This document shows, piece by piece, positions 57,141-64,000 of a stretch of 64,000 nt of DNA. Origin of the DNA: Callorhinus ursinus (lineage: Eukaryota > Chordata > Mammalia > Carnivora > Otariidae); the NCBI RefSeq assembly GCF_003265705.1, contig NW_020312859.1, positions 3,042,993 through 3,106,992 of the forward strand, read 5' to 3'. Position 1 is the first letter of the stretch. Every line of letters starts with the position of its first letter. The position numbers and the translations under genes were made by a program. Under the pieces are notes generated by a model, which was not told where the DNA came from, searched no databases, and saw only the letters and a program-made list of their open reading frames with translations.

Positions 57141-57784
57141 CCCGTGTCCTCAGGAACTACACCTCCAGCCCACCCTCCTGTCCGGCCCCTACCCCAGGAA
57201 ACAAGCACTGGGTGCTGTCCCTCAGCTAAACCCTGCCCTGGCCACCACCTGGGCCCTTGCTCTAACTGCACTGCAGCCTCTCTTTAAAATCAGGCCCGGA
57301 CTAGCCACAGAGACCTGGTAGTCAGTCCCCATCCTGACCCTGACCTTCCATCACTGTCTTGAGCCTCCTTCGTAGGTCCTCAACTAGGCCTCTGCCTTGC
57401 GCTGCCCGCAGCAGAACCACCTCTGTGGTCGACTTACCTTTCTAGTCCCCAGGGTCCCAAGCCTGCTCCTGTTACTCACTCATTCAACAAACATGCCCTG
57501 AGGGCTGCTGTGTCTGGGCCCCTGGGATAGGTGCAGGAGACAAAGAGTCTGATGGGGGAGGCAGAGATGCCTCCACACAGTTTTAACCAGAGCAGCAGAG
57601 GGACATGGGTGGGGTCAGAGAAGGGGCCCCTCCAACGCCTGGAGAGCCAGCAAGCATCTCCCCAGGGGAAGACGCTGAGCGGACTCTGGAAGGGGAAGTT
57701 TGCAGAGGACGAGGAGGTGCGGAGGGCATGCCCGGGAGCAGGGACCACCTATGCAAGGGCACAGAGGCATGGAGCAACGCGATG

Positions 57785-58060
57785 GCTAATTCATCTGTCA
57801 CTTTGACTGGGCCACAGGCTACCCAGACATTTGGTCTAACATTATTCAAGGTGTGTCTCCGAGAATGTTTCTGGATGAGATTAACATCTCGCTCAGTAGA
57901 CTGAGTGAAGCAGATTGCCCTCCCTAAGGTGGTTGGGCCTCATCCAATCTACTGAAAACCTGACCAGAACAAAAAGGCTGAGGGAGCGGGGACATCACCA
58001 GCCCGAGTGCTGGGACATCCTCTTTCTCAGGAGAACCCTGACTAATCCACGTGGCACGAT
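57785..58060 (+). mobile_element. LTR-like interspersed repeat, copy 1
   Basis: 'GAGATTAACATCTCGCTCAG', 'GTGGTTGGGCCTCATCCAAT' and 'GAGAACCCTGACTAATCCA' follow a widespread mammalian repeat also present at 60594-61089. I recall it as LTR-like but cannot name the family. Confidence 0.55.
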
Positions 58061-58414
58061 GCGCTCTACAAGCTGCCCACAGCCTGGCATAGCTGGGCCG
58101 TTGGGGGGAGTGGGAGGCAAGGACAAAGCAGCATTGGAGTCTAGCACCGGGGGACAGAGATGCAGGCATCGGGCCTGCAGGTGCTAAGGGGATGGCCACA
58201 GGCTTTAAGCAGAGGAGGGTCAGAACCCAGATCTGTGTGCTGCCAGCCGCCAGGGAGTCCTGGGATCCGTGGCAGAACCGCCTACCTGGGGAAAGTTGCC
58301 TGGGGACACTAACAAGAGTCTCAGGACTCCGAGCAACACAGAGAGCCTGGGTAGCTGTTCCCTATTGCTCTAACAAATTACCTCAAACTTGGTGGCTTAA
58401 AAGAACGCAAACTT

Positions 58415-58518
58415 GGGGCGCCTGGCTGGCTCAGTTGGTGGAGTGTGTGACTCTTGAACTCAGAGTTGTGGGTTCGAGCCCCACAGTGGGTGTAGAGATG
58501 ACTTAAAAGTAAAATCTT

Positions 58519-58521
<3 letters not shown>
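58415..58521 (+). mobile_element. Carnivore SINE with clear pol III boxes
   Basis: tRNA-like head with A box TGGCTCAGTTGG (58427-58438) and B box GGTTCGAGCCC (58471-58481), then a short body. The A-rich tail has become the following (AC)n tract. Confidence 0.92.

Positions 58522-58565
<44 letters not shown>
58522..58565. repeat. (AC)n microsatellite at SINE tail
   Basis: About 22 AC units directly after 'AAAATCTTAA' of the SINE tail. Confidence 0.97.
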
Positions 58566-58567
<2 letters not shown>

Positions 58568-59189
58568 ATCCCCTTATTAAAGTTCCAGTGGCCCAAAGTC
58601 CAGAATCAGCCCCATCAGGCTACAGTCAGGGTGCTGGCAGGGGAGGTCCCCTCTGGAGGCTCCAGGGGGGAATCTCTCTCTTTGCTTTATTTTTTCTTTT
58701 AGGATGGGTGCTGTCCTTACTCCTTGGCTTGTGGTCCTGCATCATGTGGCCTTTCCTCGCTCTGCTTCACTGTCACACCACCTAGTCCAGGGGGTTGGCC
58801 CCTCCTGCCCCACTGGGCTCCCTTATAAGGATTCATGAGTACAACATTGGGCCCACCCAAATAATCCAGGATAATCTCCCCATGCCAAGATTTTTAACTT
58901 AATCACATCTGCAAAATCCCTTTTGCCATATAAGGTAACATATTCACAGGCTCCAGGGACACCTCCAGGGCAGGGTATTATTTCATTGACCACACTCCAG
59001 AATCAGTGATGTGGGAAGTCACACCCGAAGCTCCTCCTCAACCAACCAAATCAGCTCTCTGAGGTTTCCTTGGGCTTTAAGAGTCAAATACTTGAAAATT
59101 ATTTCCTTTTACGAAAAAACAAAAAACATTCCAGCACCAAAGAAAGGAAATGAAAGCCAATAGGAAGCCTTCCCCAGTGCCTGCCTCTC

Positions 59190-59470
59190 GCCCGGAAGCC
59201 TTGTCAGTTAAGTATTTCTAATAAACTTTCATGCTTGGTGGGAGATCCCTTGCACGCTGACAAATTTCTCCTGAAATCTGAGATGTCTTGTTCAGAGTAA
59301 TAGCTATATAATGCACAGGTGCCCAGCTGCTATTGTAAAATCGGTAAGCATTTAATTGAAACAAACGACCATAATAATAGTACATTATCCCTGCAGGCCG
59401 TGCGCCATCATAGTTTTAATTATTGAGTTAAGAGTCAGACTAATTTATCCTTTTAAGGCAACAGCCCCGT
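59190..59470. promoter_or_regulatory. Candidate conserved enhancer in TOX2 intron
   Basis: AT-rich unique sequence with an E-box CAGCTG (59325-59330), CATTTAATTGAAAC and TTTTAATTATTGAG homeodomain-type sites and 'AATAGCTATATAATGCACAG'. No repeat was recognised on either strand, and it is bordered by repeats and GC-richer DNA. Enhancer role is inference. Confidence 0.35.
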
Positions 59471-59905
59471 TCCTGGATACACTGATCATCCTGTTATGAA
59501 TATGAAGGCACCAGCAGGGAAGGGTGTAAATGGAAAGCAATCTGTCCCCTTCAGGGCTGATTTTGTCTTGGAAGAAAGGTTTGCAGAACAGGGTCTCTGA
59601 GACACTGGGTCTGGGACTGCCCTGCTGGGGGTGTGCGGTTTCTGTTTGGGTTGGGGTGGGAGCTGCGGCCCTCACGCCCCCGCTCAGAGCCTGCCCTAGT
59701 TCCCCACCGCAGTCCAAGAAAAGCCCAAGTCCTTACAAGCCACAAGCTCCCAGAGCAACCCCTCCAGCAGCACCGGCAGCAGCTTGCTACCTCTCTGGCC
59801 TGCCCCTCTCTCCCTTTAACTCCACTCCCGCACGCTTGCCTCCTGCTATCCCTTGAAGACACCCACGCGTGCTCGAAGCGTGCTCGAAGCTCAGGGTCCT
59901 TCTCT

Positions 59906-60105
59906 AGCTCAGTGTGATTTTGCACCGCGGGGGACATTTGGCAATATTTGGAGACATTTTCAGTTACGACTGGGAGATGCTACTGGCATCTACTGGGTAC
60001 GAGGCCAGGGGCGCTGCTAAACATCCTACTATGCAGGACAGCCTCCCCCCACGAAGAATGACCCAGCCCAAAATGTCAGTAGCGCCAAGGGTGGGAAACC
60101 CTGGA
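59906..60105 (+). mobile_element. MER20-type hAT element
   Basis: 'GGGACATTTGGCAATATTTG', 'GATGCTACTGGCATCTACTG', 'CCAGCCCAAAATGTCAGTAG' and end GGGTGGGAAACCCTGG. Confidence 0.8.
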
Positions 60106-60169
60106 AGTTAGCTGTTGCTTCTGTAGGGGATGTTCTTCCCCAGCAAGGGGGGATACCTACCCCACTTAC

Positions 60170-60480
60170 ACCCTCACCTCCTGCCCATCTTGGTCAGATC
60201 CGCCCTTTCCTACCTTCCCTGACCATCCTCCCCAAACTGCCCTCTGCCCCCCTGGCGCCCACCCCGCTTCATGCTGCCGTTTTCTTCCTTCCAATGCACT
60301 GATCACCTGTGAACACGCCACCTGACTTCTTTATTACTTTACTATTTCTTATCTTGTTCCGCCTGCCAGGGTGTGAGTTCCACACGGGCTCACATCTTCC
60401 TGTGTTCACCCACGGACTGCCAGCGCCAGAACAGCGCCTGACACACAGCAGGGGTTCAATGAATGCTTGTTGAATGAATT
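60170..60480. mobile_element. L2 fragment
   Basis: 'AGGGTGTGAGTTCCACACGG', 'CAGAACAGCGCCTGACACAC' and 'GTTCAATGAATGCTTGTTGA' followed by ATGAATT. Confidence 0.65.
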
Positions 60481-60593
60481 ATCTGCTCAGACTCCTTCCT
60501 CCTTCACGTCCTACGTCCACGTGGCCTCCAGGTCGGGCAATGCCACCTCCTCATGATCTGCCAAGTCCACCTCTTCTGGCCCAGGCTCAGCAC

Positions 60594-61089
60594 CAGTGAT
60601 TGTTAATTCTGTGTGTCCGCTTGGCTGGGCTAAGGGGTGCCCAGAGAGCAGGTAAAACGTGATTTCTGGGTGTGTCTGGAAGGGTGCTTCCAGAAGAGAT
60701 TAGCATTTGAATTGGCCAATGAGTAAAGCAGATTCCCCTCACCCGTGCAAGTGGGCATCAGCCAAGCAAGTGGGCATCAGCCAATCCACTGAGGACCCTC
60801 ACATAGAACAAAAGAGAACAAAAAGGCAGAGGAAGGGCAAATTCTCTCTCTTCTGAAGCTGGGACATCCATCTTCTCCTGCCCCAGACTTTGGAGCTCCA
60901 GGCTCACAGGCCTTTGGACTTGGACTAAATCATCCCACCAGCTCCCCTGGCTCTTCAGCCCGTCGATGGCACATTATGGGACTTCTCAGCCTCCATTACC
61001 ACAGGACCCAATTCCTATAATAAACTTCCTCTTATATGTATGTCTACATATGCTGTTCTGTTTCTCTGGGGAGCCCTCACTAACACAGA
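60594..61089 (+). mobile_element. LTR-like interspersed repeat, copy 2
   Basis: Begins 'GTGATTGTTAATTCTGTGTG' and ends 'GGGGAGCCCTCACTAACACA', with an AATAAA-like ATAATAAAC near its right end. Same family as 57785-58060. Contains a 19-bp tandem duplication at about 60749-60786. Confidence 0.6.
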
Positions 61090-62123
61090 GCCCATGCTGC
61101 TTAGGCATCTGTCTAGCAAGTGTTCTGGGGGTAACTCCGGAGTGCCACCTGGCACACGCTCAGTTCCTCAAGGGCAGAAGTGGAGGCCTGTGATCTGCCA
61201 CAGCCCCGGGGCCCTCACGGTGACAGCCCATGAGCCACAGACCCGGAGACAAAGAAGGCAGGCAGAGCCCCTGTCACTCAGGAACGGCCACCAAGTCCAG
61301 GGGGACAGACAGATGAGTGAGCCAACCACATCACAGAGTGCGACACGTTATTAATGCACCCACCGTTAATGCACCGTGGACGCACTCACCCACACGACAA
61401 ATGCAGCGTGCTTCCTGCTGTCGTATTCAGGCCTACGAGGTTCTTCCAGCACATTACTATTGTGTGCCACCAAGGAACCGCCTCTGGCCACAGAGGATGC
61501 TAATCCAGCGGAACCCAGCAGCAAGTGGAGGGGTGAGTGCTCTCCCTGCGCCCGATGGCCCCCCACCCCCCTCCTCTCTTCCCACCCAGCCACAGGTTCT
61601 GGTGTGAAAGCACTTTCTGCATGTTTCTCTTCAGTCTGTGTGCAGGCTGTCCCTCTCCCCCATCACCCAGCAGCAAAAAAGTCATCCTTCCCCACCTTCC
61701 GTGAAGTTACCTTTCCAGTTCTTCCTGAGAGTTTATTTAGTAAGAATTGAACATATATTTTTTAGTTGTGCGGGTATGAGCATTAGAATCATTATGGTTT
61801 TCCGTTAATGCTGTGGTTACAAAGTTGCAGAGACCTTGAGACGTTTGCCCTGGCCCTGTTTTTCCCATAAGCTCTGTCATTTTTAGGATTTTGCAGGTTT
61901 TGTAGAATTGCGTCTCTCCTATCATAGCGGAAACATCTGTATTTACTACCTATCTGCTATGTGCCAGGTACTGCAGAGCACGGATTTCATGGTGAGTTAC
62001 ACGGGCGCGGTCCCAGCCCCCCCAGAGCTGATGGTCTTGTTGGGGAGACAGGCATCAATCAATTCCACACCCAAGTCAACATGCAGTCACAACGGTGATG
62101 AGCGCTGGAAGGAAAGCCATGGA

Positions 62124-62270
62124 CCACCGTGAGCTTGTGAGGGGCAGACGGGGCCACCGTGAGCTTGTGAGGGGCAGACGGGGCCACCGTGAGCTTGTGA
62201 GGGGCAGACGGGGNNNNNNNNNNGTGAGGGGCAGACGGGGCCACCGTGAGCTTGTGAGGGGCAGACGGGG
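62124..62270. repeat. 30-bp tandem repeat (minisatellite) with assembly gap
   Basis: Unit CCACCGTGAG CTTGTGAGGG GCAGACGGGG: copies at 62124-62153, 62154-62183, 62184-62213, a partial at 62224-62240 and one at 62241-62270. Copies are identical, so the array is young and the copy number is unreliable. The open 10-residue periodic frames result from the unit length. Confidence 0.97.
62214..62223. other. Assembly gap (10 N) with repeated flanks
   Basis: GTGAGGGGCAGACGGGG stands directly on both sides, as at the other 10-N gap. Confidence 0.97.
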
Positions 62271-63269
62271 GCTCTGGAAAGGCCTCAGCGAGCAGGTTAG
62301 TGGGGGGGCGTGAGAAGGACAGGAAGGGGCCGGGTGAAGATGTTCAGATTTCATGCTGAGGGTCACCAGGAGCCCAGAAAGATTTTAGGCGGATCAGTGA
62401 CTTCAATTTTAGAAGGCCAGCTTGGCGGCTAGCAGGTGGCAGCTAACAGGTGAGAAGTGACATAGTCACTGTGGCAGGTTCGGATAACGGGAAGGAAGAG
62501 ATGGCTGTGAGAGAGGCCAAGGGGAGATAAGAGAGGCGGGATTTGGGACTGGTCATGGCAGGTGGTCCAGGCTGACACCCGAGCACTAATGATATTCACA
62601 GGCTGGTCACATGGGAGAAGAGATGCGCGCAGCCGGGTGGGGAGGAGCGGTCAGGGGGGCAGAGCATCCCAGTGGGGCCTCTAGGTGGGGATGGTCAACT
62701 ACATGGTCTGCTCTTTAGAGGCGGGGACTGAGCAATGGAAACTGTCCTGGGGTCCCCGGAGGTACCCAACCCCCATGGAGAAGGAGGTGTGGGAGGGGGC
62801 TGTGAGAAGGGGTGGTGGGAGCTGTGGAGGACGCCAGGAGTGGCACAGTCACATCGAGGAAGCAGAGAGGGAAGGCATTTCAGGAGGAAGGGAGTGGCCC
62901 CTGAATGTCAAGTATGATAGAGGCAGGGCGTGCCCCATGGATTTGGCAATGTGGAGGCCACTGGCGCCCCTAAGTGGAACAGTTTTGTAGTTGGGGGAAG
63001 GGCAGAGGCCAGAGGGAATGGGAGGGAGGAAATACAGACAACCAGGGTCGATGACCCTCCCTGGGAGCCCCACTGGGACCATCAGGAGAGAAACCGGACA
63101 GTGGGCAGATGTTCAAGGATGACCTTCTATGTAGACGCTAAGGGGAAAGTGCAGTCGTGGAGGCTGGGTATTGCTGTCCCGGAAATGCCCCCGCGAGGAC
63201 ACGAACTGCAGAACTGAGGGGCCAAACACCACTATGCCTCTTGCCGGCCACGTTCTTATCTTCAGTCTC

Positions 63270-63410
63270 AAGTGATTCTTTTAACAAGCCCTGTGAGGTA
63301 GATGCTGCTGCGCCCACTTCACAGATGAGCACATGGAGTCCCAGAGCAGTAACATCAATTGCGCCTTGATCCCACCCTGGGGTTTGCCTGACCCCAAAAT
63401 CTGAGCTCCT
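63270..63410 (-). mobile_element. MIR/L2-like fragment, antisense
   Basis: 'AAGCCCTGTGAGGTAGATGC', 'CCCACTTCACAGATGAGCAC' and a short trailing sequence of reversed MIR type. Confidence 0.5.
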
Positions 63411-64000
63411 CCCACTACTGAGGGTGGAGGGGTGCATCGCGGGCCTGGCTGGGCCACAGTCACAGAACACCCGAGAGGGCACAGTTCTGCTATGCATCCA
63501 GGGTAGTCGGCACAGCATCGCTGTCTGGTTTTGACTACAGCGGAACTCTTCTGTATCTTTGTGAAGAACGGGGGCCTGGGGAGTGCCTGCAGGACAAAAG
63601 CAATGAAAACCACCAGGAAACTGCTGTGATTACAACAGAACTGGAGGCTTGTGGTCCAGAGTCAACAGGATGGTCACCCTGAGTGTCAGGGGGCTGCTAG
63701 GACGCAGGGTGCCCTGGGGCCCAGGCAGTGATGATGCTGGGGGAACCCGGAGGGCAGATCACAGGGGTGAGAGCTTACTCGTGCAGGCTCTGGGGAGCCC
63801 GGATGGCCCAGCAGGTTTCCTGTGCTCAGGGCAGGAGCCCGGAGGTAGGGGTCAGGAGGCACCCGGGGCAGATGTAATGGACAGGAGAGGGCTGAGAGGT
63901 GGAGCCAGTGACCTTGGACACAGGGAGCTGATAACCAAAACGACCTGTCCAGGCTGTGAATCCTCTGTCTTCCTGAACTTGATCTTCAGTTCCAGTTTTG

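Larger units (their letters stand above)
58350..59000 (-). mobile_element. MLT1-type LTR, antisense, split by SINE and (AC)n
   Basis: 'GTTCCCTATTGCTCTAACAA' and 'TTGGTGGCTTAAAAGAACGC' before the SINE; 'GGCTCCAGGGGGGAATCTCT', 'CTTATAAGGATTCATGAG' and 'TAATCACATCTGCAAAATCC' after it. Same LTR family as 14139-14613. Confidence 0.75.
37700..64000 (-). other. TOX2: TOX2 gene, 3' part (TOX high mobility group box 2)
   Basis: Gene span in the window. TOX2 is a nuclear protein with one HMG box that binds DNA and influences transcription, with roles reported in NK and T-cell maturation. Six coding exons give 370 residues plus stop: Ser/Pro-rich segment, Lys-rich signal plus HMG box, Pro/Ser-rich C-terminal region, and a conserved tail ending SLYLT. 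All borders are GT-AG and all joins keep frame. The N-terminal exons, about 120 residues in human by memory, lie beyond the right edge, as no matching sequence was seen in 46290-64000. Confidence 0.95.
46290..64000 (-). other. TOX2: TOX2 intron (5' of the 240-nt exon), incomplete
   Basis: No further TOX2 exon was recognised to the right edge; I looked for the conserved N-terminal TOX motifs in all frames. From 47.1 to 53.5 kb it is AT-rich and mostly old L1; the rest is mixed repeats. No definite feature seen in 61100-61900 or 62500-63260. Confidence 0.8.

Noticed and set aside
58415..58521. tRNA gene (A and B boxes present)
   Set aside because: The head belongs to a carnivore SINE. No full cloverleaf with paired acceptor stem was seen, and it is joined to a SINE body.
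62059..62366. Periodic peptide frames on both strands over the 30-bp array
   Set aside because: A 30-bp unit is a multiple of three, so any stop-free frame repeats. No start context, splice sites or flanking coding signal.

Overview
This 64-kb window is nuclear DNA from a caniform carnivore, most likely not a dog-family species. At least sixteen copies of the carnivore tRNA-Lys-derived SINE are scattered through it, with heads of the type GGGGCGCCTGGGTGGCTCAG. The consensus resembles the bear/seal/mustelid type more than the dog SINEC_Cf type. That assignment rests on recognition, not on a database search. Old L1, L2, MIR, MLT1, MER1, MER5, MER20 and Tigger pieces are the usual placental-mammal background.

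Two protein-coding genes are supported, arranged tail to tail. JPH2 (junctophilin-2) runs on the + strand. Positions 1-23919 are intron; coding exons follow at 23920-24038, 26333-27039 and 27862-27956 (stop at 27942), and a 3'UTR exon begins at 29289 with a possible poly(A) signal at 31033. TOX2 (a TOX-family HMG-box protein) runs on the - strand. Coding exons lie at 46050-46289, 43377-43604, 42845-42925, 41797-42192, 40979-41109 and 38655-38691, with a likely poly(A) signal at 37721-37726. Every internal exon edge follows GT-AG and the reading phases join. The 5' exons of both genes are outside the window: JPH2 to the left and TOX2 to the right.

By region: 1-23.9 kb is a repeat-filled JPH2 intron with a few clusters of muscle-type transcription-factor motifs. 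23.9-31.1 kb is the 3' half of JPH2, including a very GC-rich exon. 31.1-37.7 kb is the short region between the convergent genes, holding a full match to the CTCF core. 37.7-46.3 kb is the 3' half of TOX2. 46.3-64 kb is a TOX2 intron, AT-rich and L1-laden at first, then mixed LTR, MER and L2 repeats, with one AT-rich non-repeat block that looks like a conserved enhancer.

The two genes do not form a pathway. JPH2 holds the sarcoplasmic reticulum close to the plasma membrane in striated muscle, and TOX2 is a nuclear DNA-binding factor; their adjacency is conserved synteny with human 20q13.12. I found no undescribed system. The most useful observations are nested transposon insertions with intact target-site duplications, candidate enhancers and CTCF sites, a 37-nt terminal coding exon of TOX2, and assembly artefacts (two 10-N gaps with identical sequence on both sides, and two G homopolymers of 31 and 32 bases).
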